Assembly (NCBI GenBank): GCA_021158845.1
Contig: JAGGSY010000158.1
Location: 1-10,315, forward strand
Length of the DNA stretch: 10,315 bases
Origin: Caldisericia bacterium
Lineage (GTDB): Bacteria > Caldisericota > Caldisericia > B22-G15
Reading direction: 5' to 3'
The notes below the pieces were generated by a model. The model was not told the DNA's origin and made no database searches. It saw only the letters and a list, made by a program, of their open reading frames with translations. This document shows, piece after piece, positions 1-6,926 of this stretch. Position 1 is the stretch's first letter, and each line of letters opens with the position of its first letter. Made by a program: the position numbers and the translations under genes.

Positions 1-188
1 TTAATCACCTCTCTTATAGCTCTTATTCAAAACATGAATTCTCTTTTCCTAATCAAAACTATAATTCACTTCAAACCTATGAACTTTTATCTATTTCAGA
101 GCCCTCAAGTTTAACAATAATTTTCACAAAACCATGAGTTATATACCATAATTAGCAGAAAGGATTAGGTTGTTTTTTTGGGAAAAGA

Positions 189-220
189 TCTTCGTATTCT
201 TAATTCCCTTAAGAGGAAGA
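189..220. repeat. Small imperfect inverted repeat (AT-rich hairpin)
   Basis: The inner arms TCTTAA (198-203) and TTAAGA (209-214) pair perfectly around a TTCCC loop. Outer arms TCTTC (189-193) and GAAGA (216-220) pair across an asymmetric bulge. It lies upstream of the predicted promoter for the gene at 295, so it would not be in that transcript. It could be the tail of an upstream transcript, a protein-binding site, or chance in AT-rich DNA. Confidence 0.3.
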
Positions 221-235
221 AATTGTGGTAGATCA

Positions 236-263
236 TGGAAAAACCGTAGAAATTTGATATAAT
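236..263 (+). promoter_or_regulatory. Extended -10 sigma-A-type promoter for the gene at 295
   Basis: TGATATAAT at 255-263 is a perfect extended -10 (TGn followed by consensus TATAAT at 258-263). A -35-like TGGAAA at 236-241 matches 4 of 6 consensus bases with a 16-nt spacer. Transcription would begin near 270, giving a leader of about 25 nt that contains the AAGGAG ribosome binding site at 282-287. This is the best promoter match I found in the window. Confidence 0.7.
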
Positions 264-294
264 TAGTTCATTAATTGAGAAAAGGAGAAAAATT

Positions 295-777
295 ATGGAA
301 GAGAAAATTCTGGGAGCACTTCCCAATGTGAGTTTAAAGAAAGGTTTATTTAAAAGCATTCTTTACAATCTTGTTATTACAGATAAAAGGATGATTTTTG
401 CCCGTTTCAGAAAGGAGTTGATAAAAGAGGAGGCAAAAAAGAGAGCAGAGAAACTTGAAGAAGAGGGGAGGGGTAAGGTAAGACAATTTTTTGCTAAACT
501 CGGGACAGGTCTTACCTTCTATAAAAGATACTTTGATATGGATCCAGAAGAGATATTAAAAGAAACAGAAGGGAACTTTTTCATAGTCCCCTCGAATGTG
601 AGTAAAATAAGACTTAAGAAAGGGAGTGTTTCCTATGATGAGGATGGAGATGTAGAGTATGAGAATCCACATACCCTTTTCATAACAACTACATCTGGTG
701 AAAAATTAAAACTTTTGTTTAGGTCAGACTTTAATAGTGCAAGGAGCTTACTTTCTCAAATTTTTGGTAGGATTTAA
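295..777 (+). CDS. Hypothetical protein, possible bacterial PH-like domain
   Basis: A 160-residue protein of unknown function. The ATG follows AAGGAG at 7-nt spacing and sits downstream of a strong extended -10 promoter, so the start is well supported. Residues 24-38 (NLVITDKRMIFAR core) look like the strand pair with a T-(D/N)-x-R turn found in bacterial PH-like domains. The C-terminal part (about 126-143) looks like further beta strands, followed by a closing amphipathic helix at about 145-158, also as in PH folds. A very charged Lys/Glu helix at about 39-62 would be an insertion. There is no signal peptide or membrane segment, so it is probably cytosolic. PH-like is a fold guess from pattern alone; no catalytic motif is visible. 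It lies 46 bp upstream of recN, and nothing in it suggests a role in the fermentation genes. Confidence 0.8.
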   Translation: MEEKILGALPNVSLKKGLFKSILYNLVITDKRMIFARFRKELIKEEAKKRAEKLEEEGRGKVRQFFAKLGTGLTFYKRYFDMDPEEILKETEGNFFIVPSNVSKIRLKKGSVSYDEDGDVEYENPHTLFITTTSGEKLKLLFRSDFNSARSLLSQIFGRI

Positions 778-806
778 AAATTTTCTATTTTATTTTGTCT
801 ATTTTT

Positions 807-815
807 TGATAAAAT
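807..815 (+). promoter_or_regulatory. Extended -10 element directly in front of recN
   Basis: TGATAAAAT at 807-815 is TGn plus a 5-of-6 match to TATAAT, in the same arrangement as the element at 255-263. I see no good -35 at the usual distance; the region upstream is T-rich. A start point 6-8 nt downstream of the -10 falls at about 821-823, directly before the recN ATG at 824, which would make the transcript leaderless or nearly so. Confidence 0.5.
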
Positions 816-823
816 ATATATGG

Positions 824-2536
824 ATGTTAATAAATCTTAATGTACGAAATTTTGCGATTATTGAAGATCTATCTGTAGAATTTGGACAGGGTTTAAATGT
901 AATAACTGGAGAGACAGGTTCCGGGAAGTCAATTCTAATAACAGCACTTGGAGTTACCTTAGGAAATAAATTTTCAAAGGAGATGTTAAGGGAGGGAACT
1001 GACAAAGTTCTTTTGTCAGCCACATTTGATGTCTCCCATAGTGAAAAAGCTCTATTAAAGCTTAAAGAAATGGGCATTTCAGATGAGGTATTATTCTTTC
1101 AGAGAGAGATTCCAAAAGAGGGAAGGCAAAAATTTAGAATAAATGGTATGGTGGTTCCATACTCTCTATACAGGGAGATTGGCGAAATCCTTATAGATAT
1201 TCATGGTCAACACGAACCCCAATCTCTCTTGAATAGGGCTAAACACTTGGAACTACTTGATAGATTTATAGGAGAGGAGTTTTTAAAACAAAGAGAGGAA
1301 TTTGCAAGGATTCTTTTAAAATACAAAAATATAAAAAAAGAAATTGAAAAAATTAAATCCACACAGGAGGAAGCCCAGAGGAGAAAAGATTATCTAAGGT
1401 TTATTATAGAAGAGATTGAAAATGCCGGAATAAGCGAGTCAGAAGAAGAAGAGCTATTGGAAAAAAGCCGCATACTAAGAAATGTGTCAAAACTTAAAGA
1501 GATCTATCAGAATGTGTTCTCTCTGCTTCAAGGAAAGGAGGGAAGTGCAGTTGAATCGGTATCTCTTTCAGAGAAACTTCTCAGTGAGATTCAGGATGTT
1601 GATAAGAAGGTAGAGGAATTTTTACCTATCCTTGAAGAGGTTGAATCAAAGTTATTAGATGTTGTGGATTCTATCAAAAAAAGAAAAGAGGAGATAGAAT
1701 TTGATCCAAACGAATTAGAGAGCATAGAGGAAAGGCTCTCAACATATGATGAACTTAAGAGAAAGTATGGAAGAACCACAAAAGACATTCTAAATTTCCT
1801 TGAAACCTCTAAAGATGAACTTTCAGAATTAGAGAATAGAACATACAAACTTGAGAATCTTGAAAAGGAAAAGAGGGAGCTTGAAGATAGACTTGTATCA
1901 ATAGGAAAATTTCTAAGAGAGAAGAGAAAAGAAAACGCCAGAATCCTTGAAGAAAGAATAGAAAAGGAGCTTTCTGATCTTGCAATGGAGAAGGCAAAGG
2001 TGTATATAAAATTTTTGGAGAAAGAAAGCGAAGATGGTTTGCCCTTTGATGGAAAGAAACTTGAACCTTACAACTGGGGATTTGAAATGGTAGAGTTTTA
2101 CATAGCACCAAATCCAGGTGAAAGTGAAAAGCCATTAAATAAGATTGCATCAGGGGGAGAGTTATCAAGGATAATGCTTGCAATAAGAACAATTTTCGCC
2201 AGCGAAGAGGAGATACCCTGTATAGTTTTTGATGAGATAGACCAGGGAATTGGAGGGAGGGTTGGAGAGATGGTTGGAAGAAAACTCCTCAATCTATCAA
2301 AGAATTTACAAACCATAGTTATAACCCACCTTCCCCAAATTGCATCTCTTGGTGAGGTTCATATTGTTCTATCAAAGAATTTCACCGAGGGTAAAACCTA
2401 TCTTACAGCTAAAAGAGTTGAAGACGAAGAGAGAGTTTATGAGATAGCAAGAATGATTGGTGGTTTGAAAGTTACAGATACAGCTATAAATCATGCAAGA
2501 GAATTATTAAAACAAAGGGAGGTAGAAGGTGTATAA
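824..2536 (+). CDS. recN: DNA repair protein RecN (SMC-like ATPase)
   Basis: RecN is a cytosolic SMC-family ATPase that acts in double-strand-break repair with RecA. This 570-residue protein has the usual RecN length and layout. The N-terminal ATPase half begins LNVRNFAIIEDL with Walker A GETGSGKS at 29-36 and a Q-loop HGQHE at 127-131. A long Lys/Glu-rich coiled coil follows, including the conserved RLSTYDELKRKYG stretch at 304-316. The C-terminal half has the signature SGGEL at 443-447, Walker B CIVFDEID at 466-473 and the H-loop THLPQ at 501-505. I chose ATG 824 because RecN proteins start right before this RNF motif. The frame stays open back to a GTG at 737 inside the previous gene, but that would add a 29-residue hydrophobic leader alien to RecN. 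No ribosome binding site precedes 824. The gene may be leaderless (extended -10 at 807-815) or coupled to the upstream gene. I see no LexA-type operator. Its end overlaps buk1 by 8 nt. Confidence 0.96.
   Translation: MLINLNVRNFAIIEDLSVEFGQGLNVITGETGSGKSILITALGVTLGNKFSKEMLREGTDKVLLSATFDVSHSEKALLKLKEMGISDEVLFFQREIPKEGRQKFRINGMVVPYSLYREIGEILIDIHGQHEPQSLLNRAKHLELLDRFIGEEFLKQREEFARILLKYKNIKKEIEKIKSTQEEAQRRKDYLRFIIEEIENAGISESEEEELLEKSRILRNVSKLKEIYQNVFSLLQGKEGSAVESVSLSEKLLSEIQDVDKKVEEFLPILEEVESKLLDVVDSIKKRKEEIEFDPNELESIEERLSTYDELKRKYGRTTKDILNFLETSKDELSELENRTYKLENLEKEKRELEDRLVSIGKFLREKRKENARILEERIEKELSDLAMEKAKVYIKFLEKESEDGLPFDGKKLEPYNWGFEMVEFYIAPNPGESEKPLNKIASGGELSRIMLAIRTIFASEEEIPCIVFDEIDQGIGGRVGEMVGRKLLNLSKNLQTIVITHLPQIASLGEVHIVLSKNFTEGKTYLTAKRVEDEERVYEIARMIGGLKVTDTAINHARELLKQREVEGV
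2517..2523 (+). promoter_or_regulatory. Ribosome binding site for buk1, inside recN
   Basis: AGGGAGGT-type sequence (GGGAGGT at 2517-2523) lies in the last codons of recN, 5 nt before the GTG at 2529. It decides the otherwise ambiguous GTG start of buk1 and implies translation of recN and buk1 from one mRNA. Confidence 0.75.
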
Positions 2537-3590
2537 AATACTGGTTATTAATCCTGGTTCAACCAGCACAAGGGTTGGATTTTTTGAGGATGAGAGGGAG
2601 ATTCTAAGGGAGACAATAACTCATGATGCGGCATTTCTCTCTAAATTTGAGAGAATATTTGATCAGTATGAGTTTAGAAAGAGTGCTGTTGTTGATTTTC
2701 TAAACAAAAACCATATAGACCTGAAAGAACTTTCAGCTGTTGTGGGGAGAGGAGGTATTATACATCCAGTTTCTGCAGGTACATATTTAGTCAATGAGAA
2801 GATGATAGAAGATTCAAAGAATTCTCCAATTGAACATGCAAGTAATCTTGGTGCGGTAATTGCCTATGAGATTGCAAAACCTCTTGGAATTCCTGCATTT
2901 ATTGTCGATCCAGTGGTTGTTGATGAGTTTATTCCCCTTGCAAGAATATCAGGACTTAAAGAGATTGAGAGAAAATCCCGTTTACATGCCTTAAATATGA
3001 GGAGAGTTGCGATTCAAAGAGCAAAGGAAAAGGGAGGGAAACTTTCAGATTTTAATTTTATAGTTGGACATATAGGAGGAGGGATATCAATTGCACCATT
3101 TATGAAGGGAAGAATTGTAGATGTAAATGATGCAAGTTCTGGTGGTCCCTTTTCTCCTGAAAGAAGTGGAGGTCTCCCATCTGGTGATTTAGTCAAGATG
3201 TGCTTTTCAGGAAAGTATACAAAGGAAGAGATTAAAAAGAAGCTTATGGGGAAAGGAGGTGTTGTCGCATACTTAGGTACAAATGATATGAGAGAGGTGG
3301 AGAGAAGAATAGAGGAGGGAGATGATTTTGCGAAACTTATTTTTGAAGCTATGGCATATCAGATAGCAAAGGAGATAGGTGCAGATGCAACAGTTCTCAA
3401 GGGAGATGTGGATGAGATTATTCTTACAGGGGGAGTTGTTAATTCAAAGAGACTTGTGGAACTTATAAAAGAGAGAGTTTCATTTATTGCACCTATTGTC
3501 CTCTTCCCCGGTGAAAAGGAACTTGAGGCACTCGCTCTTGGTGCATTGAGAGTCCTTCGGGGAGAGGAAGAAGCCAAAATCTATACTTAA
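2529..3590 (+). CDS. buk: Butyrate kinase (first copy, divergent)
   Basis: An ASKHA-fold acyl kinase of 353 residues, the usual length for butyrate kinases. It interconverts butyryl-phosphate (or branched-chain acyl-phosphate) + ADP with the free acid + ATP in the cytosol. Visible motifs: phosphate-1 loop NPGSTSTR at 8-15, GRGG at 73-76, phosphate-2 loop HIGGGISIA at 181-189, GGPFSPERSGG at 205-215, LGTND at 249-253 and adenosine motif TGGVVNSK at 300-307. The GTG start is supported by GGGAGGT 5 nt upstream and by alignment with the second copy, which starts at the same point. It overlaps recN by 8 nt and is followed 10 nt later by ptb. Compared with buk2 it lacks one residue in the loop before PFSPER (SSGG instead of NGDG, so no acidic residue there) and has AYLGTND where buk2 has SHLGTND. 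Substrate preference may therefore differ. The symbol is by family; the specific acid is inferred. Confidence 0.95.
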   Translation: MYKILVINPGSTSTRVGFFEDEREILRETITHDAAFLSKFERIFDQYEFRKSAVVDFLNKNHIDLKELSAVVGRGGIIHPVSAGTYLVNEKMIEDSKNSPIEHASNLGAVIAYEIAKPLGIPAFIVDPVVVDEFIPLARISGLKEIERKSRLHALNMRRVAIQRAKEKGGKLSDFNFIVGHIGGGISIAPFMKGRIVDVNDASSGGPFSPERSGGLPSGDLVKMCFSGKYTKEEIKKKLMGKGGVVAYLGTNDMREVERRIEEGDDFAKLIFEAMAYQIAKEIGADATVLKGDVDEIILTGGVVNSKRLVELIKERVSFIAPIVLFPGEKELEALALGALRVLRGEEEAKIYT

Positions 3591-3600
3591 GGAGGTAGAT

Positions 3601-4503
3601 ATGCTTAAGAATTTTGATGAGTTGGTGGAAAGAGCAAAGGGACTTGGGAAGAGAAGACTTGCAGTTGCCAATCCTTATGAGGTTGAGGATCTGAAAGCCA
3701 TCAAGAAAGCTAAAGATGAAGGTATCATTGAACCAATTATAATTGGTGACAAGGAGAAGATTGTGGAGTTTTTGAAGAAGGCAAATATTGAACCTGACAT
3801 GGAAATTGTTGAGGAGAAGGACTACTACAAAGCCATAGAACTTTCCATTCAGTTTGCAAGGGAGGGTAAAGCTGATCTTATAATGAAGGGCCTTGTAAAA
3901 ACACCGGATTTACTGCATGCCGTTCTTGATAAAGAAAAGGGGATAAGAAAGTATAAACTTCTCTCCCATGTTGGTGTTTTGTCATGCTCAAGGTATCCCA
4001 AGTTTATAATAATGAGTGACGGTGGAATGGTTATAGCACCAAGTCTTGAGGAGAAGGTAGAGATTCTTAAGAATGCCCTCATTGTAGCTAAAGCTCTTGA
4101 AATTGAAACTCCAAAGGTTGCACTTCTTTCTGCCATTGAAATAGTTAACCCAAAAATGCCATCAACCCTTGATGCAGCACTTATTGCAAAGATGGCTCAA
4201 AGAAAACAGATTAAAGGTATCATAGCTGATGGCCCTCTTGCCTTCGACAATGCAATTTCAAAATGGGCTGCAGAGCACAAAGGCATAGATTCACCTGTTG
4301 CTGGCGATGCAGATGTATTTATAGTTCCAAATATTGAAGCGGGAAATATATTCTTTAAGATTTTGAATTATCTATCCGATGGAAAGAGTGCAGGTGTTGT
4401 GATAGGAGCAAAAGTTCCAGTGGTTCTTCCATCCCGTGCAGATACTCCCGAATCTAAATTCTATTCAATTGTTCTAAGTTCTCTTGTGTCAAGGTACACA
4501 TGA
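3601..4503 (+). CDS. ptb: Phosphate butyryltransferase (phosphate acyltransferase)
   Basis: A 300-residue cytosolic enzyme converting an acyl-CoA plus phosphate into acyl-phosphate plus CoA, the step before butyrate kinase. Family hallmarks of the Pta/Ptb fold are visible: DLIMKG at 92-97, the SH at 122-123, IVNPKMPST at 181-189, DGPLAFDNAIS at 210-220, GDADVFIVPNIEAGN at 235-249 and the C-terminal PSRADTPESKFYSI at 277-290. The length and the DGPLAFDNA motif fit Ptb better than acetate-type Pta. The ATG follows GGAGGT at 4-nt spacing. It is sandwiched between buk1 and a glutamate dehydrogenase, and the nearby oxidoreductase would supply its acyl-CoA. Natural substrates could be isobutyryl-, isovaleryl- or 2-methylbutyryl-CoA as well as butyryl-CoA; the sequence does not decide this. 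Confidence 0.95.
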   Translation: MLKNFDELVERAKGLGKRRLAVANPYEVEDLKAIKKAKDEGIIEPIIIGDKEKIVEFLKKANIEPDMEIVEEKDYYKAIELSIQFAREGKADLIMKGLVKTPDLLHAVLDKEKGIRKYKLLSHVGVLSCSRYPKFIIMSDGGMVIAPSLEEKVEILKNALIVAKALEIETPKVALLSAIEIVNPKMPSTLDAALIAKMAQRKQIKGIIADGPLAFDNAISKWAAEHKGIDSPVAGDADVFIVPNIEAGNIFFKILNYLSDGKSAGVVIGAKVPVVLPSRADTPESKFYSIVLSSLVSRYT

Positions 4504-4558
4504 ATAGTAAGGGAGGCATGGTGGGTTTTATAAAAAATTTAAATAAAAGGAGGTAGAG

Positions 4559-5806
4559 ATGGAGAAGGAATTAAATCCCTTCAAGATTGTTCAAGAGCAG
4601 ATTGAGGAAGTATGTAGAGTTCTTAAGCTTTCCGATGAGGTTATTGAGTATTTAAAATGGCCTAAAAGAGTTTTAAGTGTAAGAATCCCTGTTAAAATGG
4701 ATGATGGAAGTATTAAAATTTTCGCTGGATTTAGATCTCAGCACAATGATGCACTTGGTCCAACAAAAGGCGGAATTAGATTTCATCCAAATGTGACTAT
4801 GGATGAAGTTATGGCACTTTCCACATGGATGACATTAAAATGTGGGGTTGTTGACATTCCTTATGGAGGAGCGAAGGGAGGAGTAAAATGTAATCCTAAA
4901 GAGATGAGTGAAGGAGAATTGGAGAGATTGTCAAGGGGATACATTGATGCTATATGGCAGTTTATAGGTCCTGAGAGAGACATTCCCGCTCCAGATGTAT
5001 ATACAAACCCACAGATTATGGCATGGATGATGGATGAGTATTCAAAGATCAAAGGCTACAATGTACCAGGTGTCATTACAGGAAAACCAATAATTATAGG
5101 TGGTTCAAAGGGTAGAGGATTTGCTACATCTATGGGTACACGCTTTGTCATAGAAGAGGCAGTCAAAGTTCTTGGTATAGATTTAAAGGGTGCAACTGTT
5201 TCCATTCAGGGTTATGGAAATGCAGGTTACTGGGCTGCAAAACTTATGCATGATGGAGGGGCAAAGATAATTGCTGTTAGTGACTCTAAAGGTGGAATAT
5301 ATTCAGAAGATGGACTTGATCCTGACAAGGTTTTAGATTGGAAGAAGAAAAATAAGAGTGTAAGTGGATTCCCTGGAACAAAAGAGATAGGTTCTAAAGG
5401 ACCTTTGACTGTAAAATGCGATATTCTTATCCCAGCGGCACTTGAAAACCAGATAACAGGTGAGAATGCAAATGAAGTTAAAGCAAAGATTGTAGCAGAG
5501 GCGGCAAATGGTCCTACAACACCTGAAGCAGATAAGATACTCACAAAGAATGGGGTACTTGTTATTCCAGATATTCTGGCAAATGCAGGTGGAGTTACAG
5601 TCTCATACTTTGAGTGGGTTCAGAATAACTACGGTTATTATTGGTCAGAAGAGGAAGTCCTTGAGAAACTTGAAAAGAAAATGAAGAGTGCATTCCAGAA
5701 TGTTTATAATACCCATAAGGAGATGAACATAGGAATGAGAGTTGCTGCAGGTGTAGTTTCGATAAAGAGAGTGGTAGAAGCTATGAAGGTGAGAGGTTGG
5801 ATTTAA
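4559..5806 (+). CDS. gdhA: Glutamate dehydrogenase (Glu/Leu/Phe/Val dehydrogenase family)
   Basis: A 415-residue hexamer-type dehydrogenase, the length of the thermophile/archaeal GDH class. It oxidatively deaminates glutamate to 2-oxoglutarate and ammonia, or runs in reverse. The N-terminal catalytic domain shows PTKGGIRFHP at 68-77, STWMTLK at 88-94, the catalytic-lysine segment PYGGAKGG (Lys106) and APDVYTN with the catalytic Asp at 146. The Rossmann domain has GYGNAGYWAA at 218-227, with SDSKGG at 241-246 closing the second strand. VTVSYFEWVQN at 346-356 carries the serine typical of glutamate-specific members, which argues against a leucine or valine dehydrogenase. The start follows AAGGAGGT at 4-nt spacing. 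A weak TATAAA at 4529-4534 in the 55-bp gap could be a -10, but I see no convincing -35. In this operon GDH would recycle the amino acceptor for transamination. Coenzyme (NAD or NADP) is not settled here. Confidence 0.95.
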   Translation: MEKELNPFKIVQEQIEEVCRVLKLSDEVIEYLKWPKRVLSVRIPVKMDDGSIKIFAGFRSQHNDALGPTKGGIRFHPNVTMDEVMALSTWMTLKCGVVDIPYGGAKGGVKCNPKEMSEGELERLSRGYIDAIWQFIGPERDIPAPDVYTNPQIMAWMMDEYSKIKGYNVPGVITGKPIIIGGSKGRGFATSMGTRFVIEEAVKVLGIDLKGATVSIQGYGNAGYWAAKLMHDGGAKIIAVSDSKGGIYSEDGLDPDKVLDWKKKNKSVSGFPGTKEIGSKGPLTVKCDILIPAALENQITGENANEVKAKIVAEAANGPTTPEADKILTKNGVLVIPDILANAGGVTVSYFEWVQNNYGYYWSEEEVLEKLEKKMKSAFQNVYNTHKEMNIGMRVAAGVVSIKRVVEAMKVRGWI

Positions 5807-5820
5807 TAAAACTTAGAGAA

Positions 5821-5839
5821 GAGGGGGCTTTGCCCCCTC
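5821..5839 (+). terminator. GC-rich intercistronic hairpin without U-tract
   Basis: GAGGGGGC (5821-5828) pairs perfectly with GCCCCCTC (5832-5839) around a TTT loop, giving an 8-bp stem that is mostly G-C in otherwise AT-rich DNA. It begins 14 nt after the gdhA stop and ends 8 nt before the GGAGG of buk2. Neither strand has a T-run after the stem, so a classical intrinsic terminator is doubtful. Partial attenuation, RNA processing or 3'-end protection of the upstream mRNA are all possible. No clear promoter lies between it and buk2, so some read-through seems needed. Confidence 0.6.
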
Positions 5840-5858
5840 AAAGTGTTGGAGGCTAAAA

Positions 5859-6926
5859 ATGGAGAGAGTTCTTGTTATAAATCCAGGTTCTACAAGCACA
5901 AAGGTTGCCGTATTTGAAGGTGAAAAACCATTGTTTACTGAAGTTTTAAGGCACGATGCAGAAGAACTTAAGAAATTTAAGAAAATTGTTGATCAGTATG
6001 AATTTAGAAGAGATATTGTTCTTAACCTTTTAAAAGAGAAAGAAATTCCTCTATCTTCTCTTTCAGCAGTTGTGGGGCGAGGTGGACTTATAAAATCTGT
6101 TCCTGGAGGAACATATCTTGTTAATGAAAAGATGCTTCACGATTTACGCATAGGACTTCAGGGAGAACATGCAAGTAATCTTGGTGGTATCCTTGCCTAT
6201 GAGATTGCAAAACCTCTTGGAATTCCTGCATTCATTGTTGACCCAGTTGTTGTTGATGAAATGGATGATCTGGCAAGGATTTCCGGCTTGCCAGAGATAG
6301 AAAGAAAGAGTATATTCCATGCCTTAAATCAGAAATCTGTGGCAAGAAAGGCTGCGTCAGATTTAGGTAAAAGGTATGAGGATGTAAACTTTATTGTAGT
6401 CCATCTTGGTGGAGGAATATCCATTGGTGCCCACAGAAGGGGAAGAGTTGTTGATGTAAACAATGCTTTAAATGGAGATGGTCCCTTTGCTCCTGAAAGA
6501 GCTGGAGGTCTACCTACACAGGCACTTGTTGATATGTGTTTTTCAGGGAAGTTTACCCTTGAGGAAATGCTTAAGAAACTCGCAGGCAAGGGAGGCCTTG
6601 TCTCTCATCTTGGAACCAACGATGCCAGAAAGGTTGAGAAGATGATAGAGGAGGGAGATGAACACGCTAAATTAATTTACGAAGCTATGGCATATCAAAT
6701 AGCAAAAACCATTGGTGAGATGGCAACAGTTTTGAAGGGTGATGTTGATGCAATAATTCTTACTGGTGGTCTTGCTTACTCCAAGATGTTAACAGAGTGG
6801 GTGAAAGAGAGAGTATCCTTTATTGCTCCAGTAAAGATCTATCCTGGAGAGAATGAAATGGAAGCACTTGCCTTTGGTGCTTTGAGAGTTCTGAGAGGAG
6901 AAGAGAAGGCAAAGATTTATGAATAA
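5859..6926 (+). CDS. buk: Butyrate kinase (second copy, canonical motifs)
   Basis: A 355-residue paralogue of the kinase at 2529 that catalyses the same acyl-phosphate/ADP reaction. Motifs in order: NPGSTSTK at 8-15, GRGG at 73-76, HLGGGISIG at 182-190, GDGPFAPERAGG at 206-217, SHLGTND at 249-255 and TGGLAYSK at 302-309. It keeps the acidic residue (Asp207) and His250 that the first copy lacks, so it looks like the more typical family member. The ATG is preceded by GGAGG at 6-nt spacing and comes 19 nt after an intercistronic hairpin. Its last 8 nt overlap the next gene. The two kinases are clearly related along their whole length but differ throughout, apart from a near-identical DNA tract around 6165-6232. 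Two Buk copies beside a Ptb are, from memory, also found in Thermotoga maritima. The pair may serve different branched-chain acids; this is inference. Confidence 0.95.
   Translation: MERVLVINPGSTSTKVAVFEGEKPLFTEVLRHDAEELKKFKKIVDQYEFRRDIVLNLLKEKEIPLSSLSAVVGRGGLIKSVPGGTYLVNEKMLHDLRIGLQGEHASNLGGILAYEIAKPLGIPAFIVDPVVVDEMDDLARISGLPEIERKSIFHALNQKSVARKAASDLGKRYEDVNFIVVHLGGGISIGAHRRGRVVDVNNALNGDGPFAPERAGGLPTQALVDMCFSGKFTLEEMLKKLAGKGGLVSHLGTNDARKVEKMIEEGDEHAKLIYEAMAYQIAKTIGEMATVLKGDVDAIILTGGLAYSKMLTEWVKERVSFIAPVKIYPGENEMEALAFGALRVLRGEEKAKIYE

Larger units (their letters stand above)
1..294. other. AT-rich non-coding region upstream of the first gene
   Basis: I see no supported gene here. The + strand is open in frame 1 for 37 codons from the window edge to a TAA at 112-114, but it has no ribosome binding site in view and an unremarkable hydrophobic composition, so it is probably chance. 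The minus strand is closed in all frames near the window start. A T7 run lies at 173-179 without a GC-rich stem before it, so it is not a convincing terminator. A small imperfect inverted repeat lies at 189-220 and a promoter at about 236-263; both are listed separately. Confidence 0.6.

Noticed and set aside
1..114. Open + strand frame from the window edge to TAA at 112-114
   Set aside because: Only 37 codons, with no supporting start or family resemblance and a composition unlike the other genes. It could be a gene end, but nothing supports that.
165..359. 64-codon minus-strand frame over the first promoter and gene start
   Set aside because: It covers a strong + strand promoter, ribosome binding site and gene start, and has no family signal. 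It is a shadow frame.
737..823. In-frame upstream extension of recN beginning at a GTG inside the preceding gene
   Set aside because: It adds 29 mostly hydrophobic residues before the conserved LNVRNFAI start of RecN and would be read through the end of the PH-like gene. The 824 ATG matches the family start.
4518..4556. 12-codon micro-ORF (MVGFIKNLNKRR) ending just before gdhA, possible leader peptide
   Set aside because: The GGGAGG in front of it is only 1 nt from the ATG, too close for normal initiation. The peptide has no run of regulatory codons and the stretch overlaps the gdhA ribosome binding site. Chance is the simpler explanation.
2529..6926. Reading buk1-ptb-gdhA-buk2 as a transposon-like or segmental duplication
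   Set aside because: Only the kinases are duplicated; ptb and gdhA are single, no terminal repeats or mobile-element genes are seen, and the two kinases are old, diverged paralogues.
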